A stretch of 28,482 nucleotides of DNA, taken from positions 1 through 28,482 of the IMG/VR virus record IMGVR_UViG_3300009537_000131. One strand, 5' to 3'. Position 1 is the stretch's first letter, and each line of letters opens with the position of its first letter. Below, one piece after another: positions 1-5,900 of the stretch. Under the pieces are notes generated by a model. The model made no database searches. It was not told the DNA's origin and saw only the letters and a program-made list of their open reading frames with translations. Source of the stretch: a virus. The position numbers and the translations under genes are program-made.

Positions 1-150
1 GTCATCGCACGCCTCCCAGCAGCGCGCAGAGGCGTAACTCAAGTACGCGGCTGATATCGGCCCAGGCAGCCCCGGCATTGGCGGCGGCCCTGGCGGCGGT
101 CCAGGCGGCGTCACAGGCGGCGGCCCAGGCGGCGGTCCTGGCGGCGTCAC
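1..150 (-). CDS. Pro/Gly-rich protein, N-terminal fragment
   Basis: The reading frame is open from a GTG at 150-148 to the left edge, so only the first 50 codons are visible. It starts with two copies of the 12-residue unit VTPPGPPPGPPP, followed by MPGLPGP and a more ordinary stretch containing CWEACDD. The two copies are identical in protein but differ at three synonymous third positions, which argues for selection on the protein. The GTG overlaps the TGA of the upstream 19-codon ORF (GTGA), so translation would be coupled. I do not recognise the family. Collagen-like or Pro-rich segments occur in phage tail and surface proteins, but the body of this protein is outside the window. The start is uncertain because the frame stays open upstream to a TGA near 190. 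Confidence 0.45.
   Translation of the reverse strand, partial: MTPPGPPPGPPPVTPPGPPPGPPPMPGLPGPISAAYLSYASARCWEACDD
79..150 (-). repeat. 36-bp tandem repeat, two copies
   Basis: Positions 115-150 and 79-114 are imperfect copies of a 36-bp unit, differing at three synonymous positions. Read on the minus strand each encodes VTPPGPPPGPPP. Confidence 0.8.
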
Positions 151-206
151 GTGTTCGCGTGAAGACGCGCCCAGTCCGCTTCGCTTCTGTCAGGTCGCTC
201 TGTCAT
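147..206 (-). CDS. 19-residue overlapping ORF (leader peptide candidate)
   Basis: An ATG at 206-204 overlaps the stop of the winged-helix gene (ATGA). The frame encodes MTERPDRSEADWARLHANT and stops at 147-149, where its TGA overlaps the GTG of the Pro/Gly-rich ORF. A GGAGGAGG sequence lies immediately upstream, inside the end of the preceding gene. The chain ATGA then GTGA looks like translational coupling, so the peptide may be a short coupling or leader ORF. It is too short for homology reasoning and could be accidental. Confidence 0.35.
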   Translation of the reverse strand: MTERPDRSEADWARLHANT

Positions 207-691
207 GCCTCCTCCAGTTTGCACTCTGTAGTACAGGTGTCAATGTGCTCGACTAGCGAAAGTACACGGTCCACGAGTTGTTGGGCCTGTTCAGGACTCA
301 ATCCTTCGATGTGGAAGGCTACTTGTAGTCCCCATTGGGGATCCTCGATCGGTTGATAGTCAGGGCTAGCTTCAACCTGAAGGACTGAGTAGTGGAAGCG
401 GCCGTTCTCAACGACCCGTTCGAGGTAGACCCTATTCAACTCCTTCGCCTTCTCCTCAAGGGTCTCCCACCGCTGCTGTGCCACAACGCCATCGGGATTG
501 AGCATGTATTTTCGGCCGGGTCGTTGAATGAGCACTTGACGTTCCACTAGATGCTGAACCCGCTTACGAATTGTGGCTTTCGACCAGTGTGAACCGGGGG
601 TAGGGTGACCCACTACAAGCTGTAGCTCGGCGATCGTCGCTTCGCTGTTTGTCTGAAGATACTCAACGATCTGTTTTTCTTCTCTCCACAT
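203..691 (-). CDS. Winged-helix/MarR-like DNA-binding protein, putative regulator
   Basis: A protein of about 162 residues. Its first ~70 residues read as a winged helix: a first helix with IVEYLQTNSEATIAEL, a recognition-helix region with SKATIRKRVQHLVERQ, then a wing with VLIQRPGRKYMLNP. The C-terminal half is unrecognised, is rich in acidic residues and ends with TCTTECKLEEA. I chose the ATG at 691 because AGAAG lies about 5 nt upstream. A TTG at 718 in the same frame would give 171 residues and would overlap the TGA of the preceding gene. It is the only obvious transcription-regulator candidate in the minus-strand operon and could bind the palindromic elements in the nearby promoters, but that link is inference. 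Confidence 0.7.
   Translation of the reverse strand: MWREEKQIVEYLQTNSEATIAELQLVVGHPTPGSHWSKATIRKRVQHLVERQVLIQRPGRKYMLNPDGVVAQQRWETLEEKAKELNRVYLERVVENGRFHYSVLQVEASPDYQPIEDPQWGLQVAFHIEGLSPEQAQQLVDRVLSLVEHIDTCTTECKLEEA
216..243 (-). promoter_or_regulatory. Putative minus-strand promoter inside the end of the winged-helix gene
   Basis: On the minus strand TTGACA (243-238), a 16-nt spacer and CAAACT (221-216) are followed by GGAGGAGG and the ATG at 206. The spacer holds the palindrome TGTACTACA (227-235). The arrangement matches the promoter at 10880-10908, including the CTGTACTACA spacer element. It would transcribe the two small ORFs to the left. Confidence is limited because the element is within coding sequence. 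Confidence 0.45.
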
Positions 692-718
692 CACTTTCTT
701 CTCATGTACAGGTGTCAA
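231..718. repeat. 13-bp direct repeats flanking the winged-helix gene
   Basis: GTACAGGTGTCAA occurs exactly at 231-243 and again at 706-718, so the pair brackets nearly the whole winged-helix gene. Both copies contain TGTCAA, which is TTGACA on the minus strand. They could be duplicated operator/promoter elements or traces of a gene-sized insertion. Confidence 0.7.
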
Positions 719-1041
719 CCCTGCGGGACGAGCCTTACCTGGCTCAGGAGGAAGGTCTTGACCATCCCTCCCCTGTTGGGTTCTTCGTTGGCCACCGGCT
801 CCTCCGTCATCTCGACGGAGATCCAGACGTGGCTGTCCTCCACCCAGGCCGCCACGATCTTCCCGGGCAGCGGGGTGCCTGATGTTGTCTTCGGGATCCG
901 GGAGAGGAAATTCCCGGGGTCGCTTTGGAACTTGGTGAAGTCGAAGTCCTCCACCCAGGCTTTCGCCCAGACGTGCTCCAGCCCCGGGGCCGCCGTCACG
1001 CTGCGGTCGAGGAGGTTCGTTGCGATCTTGGCCTTGCTCAT
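715..1041 (-). CDS. Conserved-looking hypothetical protein, 108 aa
   Basis: Starts at the ATG at 1041, which overlaps the stop of the upstream ATPase/peptidase gene (ATGA at 1041-1038). The frame is also open upstream, but that part only shadows the larger gene. The protein begins MSKAKIATNLLDRSVTAA and contains a GTPLPGKIVAAWVED segment followed by HVWISVEMTEEP, which looks like a small beta-rich fold. No signal peptide or membrane segment is visible. I do not recognise a family. The tight overlap with the ATPase/peptidase gene suggests coupled expression. Confidence 0.7.
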   Translation of the reverse strand: MSKAKIATNLLDRSVTAAPGLEHVWAKAWVEDFDFTKFQSDPGNFLSRIPKTTSGTPLPGKIVAAWVEDSHVWISVEMTEEPVANEEPNRGGMVKTFLLSQVRLVPQG

Positions 1042-2516
1042 TTGGTCACCTTGAACAGCTTGGGGTTGTCGAGCGCCAGGCGCGCGAGCTTCGCTCCGAG
1101 CCGGCAGCACGCCTTGTGGAAGCCAGACGACAGATGGTCGTCCGAGTAGTGGTGCGCGAACTCGTGGATGAGCAGCTCGTTGGCCTCCTGGTGGTCGCCA
1201 TCGACGATGCGCTTGAACCACTTGTGTCCGAGCGCGTTGAGGTTCAGGTGCAGTTCCTCACCGAACAGCGTCCCGTCGCACCAAGCCGCCGCGAACTGGA
1301 AGCGCGGCACCTTGACGATCTTGACACCCGGCACGAAGCCCATCAGCGCTTCCGCGATGTTGCGGATGTAGCCGATGGCCTGGCGCTGGTCCGCAGTCCA
1401 CTCACTCTCGGGGACCGACGGGGCGACCTTACCACCGCTGCCGTAAGCCTTGGGGCTTGGGGTGACCTGACCCGCGGGCAACGCGGCCTTGGCCTCCCTG
1501 ATGTTCTCCCAGGTTCCCTTGGAGTGCGCCGACCCGTAGATGACGGCGTAGCCCTTGGACACCGCGATCTTGGTCCCCTCGGGGTCGCTCGGATCGTAGA
1601 TGACCCGCTTCTCCCCGTACTGGAGATCGAGCGCTTTCGTTGTGGCCTGCTCAGTGCATCGCTTGTCGTCGAGCGCCTCGGATGCCCAGGGCTGAGTCGC
1701 GTCCTGCTTGTCCAGCCACTCGTGCATCTCGTTCATGACCAGGACGCGCAGCGTTCGCAAGTAGCCCGCGGTGACCCCGTCGCGCTGCATGTTGAGCGGG
1801 ACCTTCTGGCCCACGTCGACCGACCACTTCTCTCCGCCCTCCAGCTTGCAGACGGGGATCCCCATCTCGTAGATCCAGGGCTCGGGCTCCTCGTGGAGGT
1901 CGACTCTGGTCTTGCGGCTGGTGCGGATCAGGTTGCCCTCGTCGTCCGCGGTTCGCGTGGGCAGCGTCGTCTCGAAGCTGTGGATGGGCTCGTGACGCAC
2001 GAGCCGTCTGCCGTTGAGCGTCACGGTGATGCCCTCGGGGGGAATCACCTGCTCCATCGCCTGCTGGACCTCGTCCAGCTCGGCTCTGGTCATGCGGACC
2101 TCGGCGTCGAAGACCGTGCCCGCCTCTCGGCAGTGCGCTGCGCCTCTGCTCTCCTTGCGGCCGTGGGGACCGAAGTCGACCAGGCCCTTGGTCGTGTGGA
2201 CTGAGGCGCGGTTGCACAACGCGAGGACGAGCTTCTCGCCCAGGTTCCACAGGCCGCGCTGGGTCGGGTTGCCCTTCTTGTAGCTCTCGGCGAACAGCGT
2301 GTAGGCGTGTTCCAAGTTGCGAAAGCCCTCGGGGCTGTCGTCCTCGACCGTCAGACGCACCACGGGCCGGTTGGCCAGAGGCATCAGCTCGATCTGCACC
2401 TTGGTGACTCCCTGCTCGTCGATGGCGTTCTGGAGCAGCTCGAACAAGATCCACGACTTGCCCTTCTTCTCGATGAGCTTGGCGAGCCCGTGCTTGTCTA
2501 CTTTGAACCAATCCAT
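1038..2516 (-). CDS. GHKL-type ATPase fused to HExxH metallopeptidase-like domain
   Basis: A 492-residue protein with two recognisable ends. The N-terminal ~110 residues resemble a Bergerat (HSP90/MutL/histidine-kinase-type) ATP site. The N-box is ELLQNAIDE with E26 and N30, a G1-like segment VEDDSPEGF lies around residues 57-65, and a glycine-rich RGLWNLGEKLVLAL is near residue 90. The C-terminal end has NELLIHEFAHHYSDDH with H451-E452-x-x-H455, the zinc-binding signature of many metallopeptidases, followed by HLSSGFHKACCRLG, which may supply a third ligand. The middle ~300 residues are unrecognised. GHKL ATPases couple ATP binding to dimer closure. Joining one to a peptidase-like end is unusual and suggests an ATP-gated protease or a chaperone with a metal site, but activity is not shown. 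The stop of the upstream 76-residue gene abuts this start. Confidence 0.8.
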   Translation of the reverse strand: MDWFKVDKHGLAKLIEKKGKSWILFELLQNAIDEQGVTKVQIELMPLANRPVVRLTVEDDSPEGFRNLEHAYTLFAESYKKGNPTQRGLWNLGEKLVLALCNRASVHTTKGLVDFGPHGRKESRGAAHCREAGTVFDAEVRMTRAELDEVQQAMEQVIPPEGITVTLNGRRLVRHEPIHSFETTLPTRTADDEGNLIRTSRKTRVDLHEEPEPWIYEMGIPVCKLEGGEKWSVDVGQKVPLNMQRDGVTAGYLRTLRVLVMNEMHEWLDKQDATQPWASEALDDKRCTEQATTKALDLQYGEKRVIYDPSDPEGTKIAVSKGYAVIYGSAHSKGTWENIREAKAALPAGQVTPSPKAYGSGGKVAPSVPESEWTADQRQAIGYIRNIAEALMGFVPGVKIVKVPRFQFAAAWCDGTLFGEELHLNLNALGHKWFKRIVDGDHQEANELLIHEFAHHYSDDHLSSGFHKACCRLGAKLARLALDNPKLFKVTK

Positions 2517-2747
2517 CTAGCCCCTCACCATCTCTTGGTCGATGACCAGAAGTACGTGGCCCAGTTGCTCCTCGGTACAGACGGTGACCATCTTGGAATC
2601 GAAGGTCACGATGAGACCGCCCGGGCAAGAGGTCACGGTAGCTCGGTGGCCTCGCCACTCGATGAGACCGTCACCACTCGCGAGGATGTCAGCTCCCTGA
2701 CTGATGGCCCACTTGACGGGGCCTCTCAGCTTTTCACAGGTAACCAT
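2517..2747 (-). CDS. Small hypothetical protein, 76 aa
   Basis: The ATG at 2747 is preceded by AGGAGAG at a normal distance. The longer upstream frame has no such signal and crosses the GC hairpin at 2758-2780, so I reject it. The protein starts MVTCEKLRGPVKWAISQGAD and has a beta-rich middle (GLIEWRGHRATVTSC, GGLIVTFDSKMVTVC). It ends directly against the start of the ATPase/peptidase gene. Three cysteines are present but no clear zinc motif. Function unknown. Confidence 0.7.
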   Translation of the reverse strand: MVTCEKLRGPVKWAISQGADILASGDGLIEWRGHRATVTSCPGGLIVTFDSKMVTVCTEEQLGHVLLVIDQEMVRG

Positions 2748-2757
2748 CGGCTCTCCT

Positions 2758-2780
2758 GCCCGGGGGACGAGCCCCCGGGC
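2758..2780. terminator. Perfect GC hairpin between two minus-strand genes
   Basis: GCCCGGGGG (2758-2766) and CCCCCGGGC (2772-2780) form a nine-pair all-GC stem with the five-base loop ACGAG. On the minus strand it sits between the stop of the DUF932-type gene and the ribosome binding site of the next gene. No T-run follows in that direction, so it may attenuate or protect the messenger rather than terminate fully. Confidence 0.55.
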
Positions 2781-2783
2781 TCT

Positions 2784-2807
2784 GTGCTTCTTTACGTGCT
2801 TCTTTAC
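2784..2807. repeat. 12-bp perfect tandem repeat at a gene end
   Basis: GTGCTTCTTTAC occurs twice without a gap (2784-2795 and 2796-2807). The TAA of the DUF932-type gene (2806-2804) is in the right-hand copy, and the left copy repeats it. Next to the GC hairpin, it looks like a small slippage duplication. Confidence 0.8.
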
Positions 2808-3526
2808 GCCGCCTGGGCCATGAAGAAGCTGTGGGCGACTGCGTGGCGGTCCAACGTGCGCGCCGGGGCGCCCTTCTTCAGGCCCTCGGTCACGCAGTTG
2901 TAGAGCGACCACAGGTTGCGCTCCGAGAACTCCTCGTGGCGCGGCTTCTGCCAGTCGCCGTAGGCCACCGTGGCCTGGGTCGGCGTCAGAACGCCCTCAC
3001 CCTGGGCGACGCCCAACAGCGCGTAGCCCCGGCGCTCGTGGCAAGGGATCGCCTTGAGCAGCGCTACGTCCTTCTCCATCTTGGCGTGGTGGCCCAGGGC
3101 TGCCGCGACCTGCTCGGTGACGAGCCGGCGGAAGTCGGTCCAGACGTTGAGCGTGTTCTTGCGGACGACCTTGAAGGCGTCTCCGTCGAAGCAGAGGTTG
3201 TCGCAGACGAAGACCTGGCCGCCGACGGCCACGCCGAGCGCCAGGCTCTTGTTGTAGGACTGCCGGAGGCCGATGCTGAGGCCGCTTTCCTGCGAGTCCG
3301 TCTTGAGGGTCAACAGGGCGAACATCTGGTCACCCTTGGCGTTGAGGCCGTAGCCCTCGGACTCGACCTCCAGCCCGAGCTGCCGCTTGACCTCGCTCTG
3401 CAAGAAGTCGATCGCCTGACCGTAGGCGACAGGATGCCAGGTCTTGGTCGCGTCCGGCACGGGAACAGCGTCGACCATCGAGCGGGTCACCTGCTCGGAG
3501 CCGCAGTGAAGCATGAGGCCGTTCAT
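2804..3526 (-). CDS. DUF932-family phage/plasmid protein
   Basis: A 240-residue protein whose middle and end match the pattern of the DUF932 family common in phages and plasmids. It has SYNKSLALGVAVGGQVFVC then DNLCFDGD near residues 90-115, and late in the protein NLWSLYNCVTEGLKK. The biochemical role of this family is not established; it is often found beside early replication and regulatory genes. Start: the ATG at 3526 has GGAGGG at good spacing. It is the first gene of the minus-strand operon, with a promoter at 3568-3596, giving a leader of about 35 nt. Its end carries the 12-bp tandem repeat. Confidence 0.8.
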   Translation of the reverse strand: MNGLMLHCGSEQVTRSMVDAVPVPDATKTWHPVAYGQAIDFLQSEVKRQLGLEVESEGYGLNAKGDQMFALLTLKTDSQESGLSIGLRQSYNKSLALGVAVGGQVFVCDNLCFDGDAFKVVRKNTLNVWTDFRRLVTEQVAAALGHHAKMEKDVALLKAIPCHERRGYALLGVAQGEGVLTPTQATVAYGDWQKPRHEEFSERNLWSLYNCVTEGLKKGAPARTLDRHAVAHSFFMAQAA

Positions 3527-3567
3527 TTTCGTTTCCCTCCAGGTTGGTGGTTTGCCATCTCATCTAC

Positions 3568-3596
3568 AGCTTGATCGGTGTAGCTCGGATTGTCAA
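3568..3596 (-). promoter_or_regulatory. Minus-strand promoter of the left operon with palindromic operator
   Basis: On the minus strand TTGACA (3596-3591), a 17-nt spacer and CAAGCT (3573-3568) match the promoter at 10880-10908 base for base at 20 of 29 positions, without gaps. The -35 box lies inside the perfect 13-bp palindrome GGATTGTCAATCC (3587-3599), a likely operator. It would drive the DUF932-type gene and those downstream. Confidence 0.65.
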
Positions 3597-3620
3597 TCCT
3601 CCTGGAGCACTTTTTTAGCA

Positions 3621-3660
3621 TTGACTAGGTGATTTACATGCGTCATACCACTAAGGTATG
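3621..3660 (+). promoter_or_regulatory. Plus-strand promoter P1 with inverted repeat over the -10
   Basis: TTGACT (3621-3626), a 17-nt spacer and CATACC (3644-3649) form a promoter of the class seen on the minus strand. CATACC also starts an inverted repeat, CATACC-ACTAA-GGTATG (3644-3660), so a repressor could cover the -10. The expected start of transcription falls next to the ATG at 3658. Confidence 0.5.
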
Positions 3661-3695
3661 GTAACGAAACCAAAAATGAACTTCGGCCGTCGATC

Positions 3696-3719
3696 CAATT
3701 GTCAAGTGGCACAATTGTC
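3696..3719. repeat. Direct repeat CAATTGTC, operator candidate
   Basis: CAATTGTC occurs at 3696-3703 and 3712-3719. Each copy contains the palindrome CAATTG, and the copies are 16 bp apart, directly upstream of the -35 at 3722. The position suits a regulator binding site. Confidence 0.45.
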
Positions 3720-3721
3720 TA

Positions 3722-3750
3722 TTGACAGACTGCTACTAGTCGATCACGAT
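3722..3750 (+). promoter_or_regulatory. Plus-strand promoter P2, leaderless start
   Basis: TTGACA (3722-3727), a 17-nt spacer and CACGAT (3745-3750) are followed six bases later by GTG at 3757. Transcription would begin at or beside that GTG, giving a leaderless messenger for the histidine phosphatase. Confidence 0.5.
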
Positions 3751-3756
3751 TTAAGG

Positions 3757-4227
3757 GTGAGAAGATTTGTTTTCATGCGACACGGCGACTACGACAAGGC
3801 GGGGCTGAGCCTTCCTGAACGCAAGGTCCAGTCGCTGACAGAGCTAGGAGCTGTCCAGGCACTGGAGATGGCCGAGTGGCTGTCGGCTCAAGGCGTCGAG
3901 CCTGATGAGATCGTGACGACAGAGGCGGAGCGAACCAAGGAGACGGCAGACTGGCTGCGGATGGCCCTAGATAATAACGTCGCGGTGCGCGCGGTCAGCG
4001 GGGGCTTTGCCCTGGGCAAGTCAGGGCTCGACGAGAAGCTGAAAGCCTGGGGCTGCTCCGGAGAGACCGTGTGCTTCGTCGGACACTGCAAGCAACAGGA
4101 ATACTGCCAGGCTGCGCTCGGCGGACCAAGACTGAAGCGGTCCGACCGGGCGGTGCTCGTCTACGAGCAGGAGGCCGACGGGACGTGGGTCTACTTGGAC
4201 GGCCTCGTGGCGGAGGAGACGCTGTGA
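3757..4227 (+). CDS. Histidine phosphatase superfamily protein (SixA/phosphoglycerate-mutase-like)
   Basis: About 156 residues from the GTG at 3757. The signature RHG is in VRRFVFMRHGDYDKAG near the N-terminus, after the expected first beta strand. The second catalytic histidine is in VCFVGHCKQQ, and TTEAERTKETADWL matches the usual SxxxRxxxTA region with changes. The small size is like SixA-type phosphohistidine phosphatases, so the substrate may be a phosphoprotein or a small phosphorylated metabolite. An ATG at 3658 in the same frame would add 33 residues with no phosphatase character; both starts lie where a leaderless transcript from their own promoter would begin. The stop overlaps the next gene's GTG (GTGA). 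Confidence 0.82.
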   Translation: MRRFVFMRHGDYDKAGLSLPERKVQSLTELGAVQALEMAEWLSAQGVEPDEIVTTEAERTKETADWLRMALDNNVAVRAVSGGFALGKSGLDEKLKAWGCSGETVCFVGHCKQQEYCQAALGGPRLKRSDRAVLVYEQEADGTWVYLDGLVAEETL

Positions 4228-4481
4228 AACAGTACGGTGAAGCAGGTCGAGCGGGTTGCGTGCAGCTCCGAAAGTGTAGGGCTAGCGGAACGACGATCGG
4301 CGTCTACCACGCGCAGCAAGCCGACCTCTGTTCTGAGGGAGGTCCGTGGGCCGCGATCTGTGATGAGCACTCGACCGTCATGAACTTCGACACGTTGGCA
4401 CTGGCGCGGATGCACGCGACGTGGCCCTCGTGGTGCGAGGAGTGCCAGGATGCACTCGGCCATCGGAGAGGTGATACATGA
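4224..4481 (+). CDS. Small Cys/His-rich protein, zinc-binding candidate
   Basis: An 85-residue protein starting at GTG 4224, overlapping the previous stop, with GGAGGAG six bases upstream. It contains CVQLRKC in the first third, then ICDEHSTVMNF and ARMHATWPSWCEECQ at the end. The paired Cys and His residues suggest a treble-clef or ribbon-type zinc fold. I believe similar short proteins occur in phages and actinobacteria without a known role. The last four bases overlap the next start (ATGA). Confidence 0.7.
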   Translation: MKQYGEAGRAGCVQLRKCRASGTTIGVYHAQQADLCSEGGPWAAICDEHSTVMNFDTLALARMHATWPSWCEECQDALGHRRGDT

Positions 4482-4885
4482 GCGAGTATAGCTGGTACCT
4501 GCCCAAGATGTGGGTCGGCATTGTGGATGACCGGGAAGACAAGTATGGCGGTCCGCTGATCGGCGTCGTAATCCGCTCGGCGCGCGTTCGAGCGCTCGGC
4601 CACTTCTGCCATTGCCAGGTCAGCCTCAACGGACGCAGGGTCTGGGCCTCCGGCGCTGAAGATCGTATCTTCCCCTTCCACTCTGTCAACCTGACGGAGA
4701 TTGGAGGCACACCACCCAAGGACATGAAGACCACGGGTCTGGGATGGGCAACGGACGGCAATCGCTACTGCTTCCGCTACGGTGACCGCATCGTTGAGGT
4801 TGGCAGGGCTGCTACGGCCGGCTACGACGAGGGTCTGGTCGATGTCGACCCAACGCTCTGGAAGGCGGAGTGGAAGTCGGCTTAG
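4478..4885 (+). CDS. Hypothetical protein, 135 aa
   Basis: Starts at an ATG overlapping the previous stop, with GGAGAGG upstream at good spacing. The protein begins MSEYSWYLPKMWVGIVDDRE and is rich in aromatic residues and short beta segments (YGGPLIGVVIRSARV, NRYCFRYGDRIVEV). No domain is recognised and no membrane segment is visible. Its TAG stop is also the first three bases of the TAGTGT box of the next gene. Confidence 0.7.
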   Translation: MSEYSWYLPKMWVGIVDDREDKYGGPLIGVVIRSARVRALGHFCHCQVSLNGRRVWASGAEDRIFPFHSVNLTEIGGTPPKDMKTTGLGWATDGNRYCFRYGDRIVEVGRAATAGYDEGLVDVDPTLWKAEWKSA

Positions 4886-4888
4886 TGT
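4883..4888 (+). promoter_or_regulatory. Late-type -10 box TAGTGT, leaderless
   Basis: TAGTGT ends six bases before the ATG at 4895 (spacer AGGGGC). The TAG is also the stop of the preceding gene. See the finding on leaderless late promoters. Confidence 0.5.
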
Positions 4889-4894
4889 AGGGGC

Positions 4895-5635
4895 ATGAAG
4901 CTCCGGATCAAGAACGGCCGGGCGATGATTCGCGCTGAGAAGACTGCCGATGATGTGGTCAAACGCATCGAGGGCATCTTGCGCCAGGTCAAGGGCGTGG
5001 TCTATCGCGTCAAGGCCGAGCGCTTGAAACGGAAGCTCTCGATCTACGTCAAGCTCGCTTTGAAGACCCAGGGCTTTGACTCGACCTGGTACGTGGGGAG
5101 CTGGAGCACGCCCGATGCGAAGGAGTTCTCTCGTACCAACAAGATGTACGACCATCTCCCTGACGCGATCCGCAGCACGCTGTTCAACCTGTTCACGATC
5201 CTGCCGAACGTGATCAAGGGCTTACCTGTGTACGCGATCCGCATCGAGGTGTGGGACAACGCTGGCAAGCCCGTACACGTCTCGATCGTCAACAAGAACT
5301 ACCAGGTCAGCGGGACCGCGCTGCGCCGGGGCTACGAAGAGACGCCGCCCGACGTGAGCCAGCACAACCCCTACCACGGCTACGGCGAGAACCCCACGAT
5401 GGACTCGCCCGAGCTGATGGCGCCGCCTCCCGGGATGTATGAGGACCAGCAGCACGGAAGCATGACCTTGGTCAAGAAGCTCGGAAAGCTCGTGCTCGTC
5501 GTGGACGCTGACCAGCACTACATCGTGATCCACCCCAAGGACAAGGATTGGTGGGACGGTCCCCAGAAGGATCTCGGTGCCATCGGCCGAGAGAAGGCCC
5601 TTCGTGCCTTCGACAAGTTCAGGAGCCCTCGATGA
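4895..5635 (+). CDS. Hypothetical protein with LRIKNGRA N-terminal tag
   Basis: A 246-residue protein starting MKLRIKNGRAMIRAEK. Its first ten residues closely match those of the otherwise unrelated protein at 8462 (MRLRIRNGRAVM). After the tag, residues 17-60 look helical and basic, the middle is mixed alpha/beta (GLPVYAIRIEVWDNAGKPV), and there is a Pro/His-rich stretch with HNPYHGYGENPTMDSPE. The C-terminus has KLGKLVLVVDADQHYIVIHP. No catalytic motif is clear. With the tag and its place among tagged genes, I infer a virion-associated or capsid-internal protein. The next gene overlaps by ATGA. Confidence 0.72.
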   Translation: MKLRIKNGRAMIRAEKTADDVVKRIEGILRQVKGVVYRVKAERLKRKLSIYVKLALKTQGFDSTWYVGSWSTPDAKEFSRTNKMYDHLPDAIRSTLFNLFTILPNVIKGLPVYAIRIEVWDNAGKPVHVSIVNKNYQVSGTALRRGYEETPPDVSQHNPYHGYGENPTMDSPELMAPPPGMYEDQQHGSMTLVKKLGKLVLVVDADQHYIVIHPKDKDWWDGPQKDLGAIGREKALRAFDKFRSPR

Positions 5636-5892
5636 AGATCCCGCACAAGGACCTCCAGAGTGGTCGGACTCGCAAGGCCGCCCGAGATCTCTCACCGGCC
5701 CAGAAGGGCATCGTGCGCGTGATCGAGACGCGCCTCGACCTTCTCGAAAAGCACCTCCAGCAAGCGAGAGCAGCTCTGGACAAGTGGAAGCAGGGTGAGA
5801 GGTTCACGCCCCAGCTCGACAACGTCAAGAGCTACCTCAAGGCGGTGTTCTCCGGGGGCAAGGCTCTCCTCGCCATCGTGGACAAGCTCTAG
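5632..5892 (+). CDS. Small basic helical protein, 86 aa
   Basis: Starts at the ATG at 5632, overlapping the previous stop (ATGA). The protein begins MKIPHKDLQSGRTRKAARD and then forms one long predicted helix with heptad-like spacing (VIETRLDLLEKHLQQARAAL), suggesting a coiled coil. It ends KALLAIVDKL. Lysine and arginine are abundant, so nucleic-acid or capsid-interior binding is possible. Function unknown. Confidence 0.68.
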   Translation: MKIPHKDLQSGRTRKAARDLSPAQKGIVRVIETRLDLLEKHLQQARAALDKWKQGERFTPQLDNVKSYLKAVFSGGKALLAIVDKL

Positions 5893-5895
5893 CCT
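5890..5895 (+). promoter_or_regulatory. Late-type -10 box TAGCCT, leaderless
   Basis: TAGCCT ends five bases before the ATG at 5901 (spacer GCGTC). The TAG is also the stop of the preceding gene, and no ribosome binding site is visible. Confidence 0.4.
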
Positions 5896-5900
5896 GCGTC

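Noticed and set aside
78-356. Plus-strand Ala-rich frame across the left-end repeats
   Set aside because: The Ala/Gln repeats are the reverse of the Pro/Gly codons, and the frame then reads through the winged-helix gene in antisense.
1020-2204. Plus-strand open frame of 394 codons opposite the ATPase/peptidase gene
   Set aside because: N-box and HExxH motifs, overlaps with neighbours and ribosome binding sites all support the minus strand.
2748-2912. Upstream extension of the 76-residue gene to 2912
   Set aside because: It crosses the GC hairpin and overlaps the DUF932 gene in another frame; the ATG at 2747 has a ribosome binding site.
3330-3563. Minus-strand ATG at 3563 with a frame into the DUF932 gene region
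   Set aside because: Although close to where a transcript could begin, the frame is out of phase with the DUF932 gene and turns into shadow sequence.
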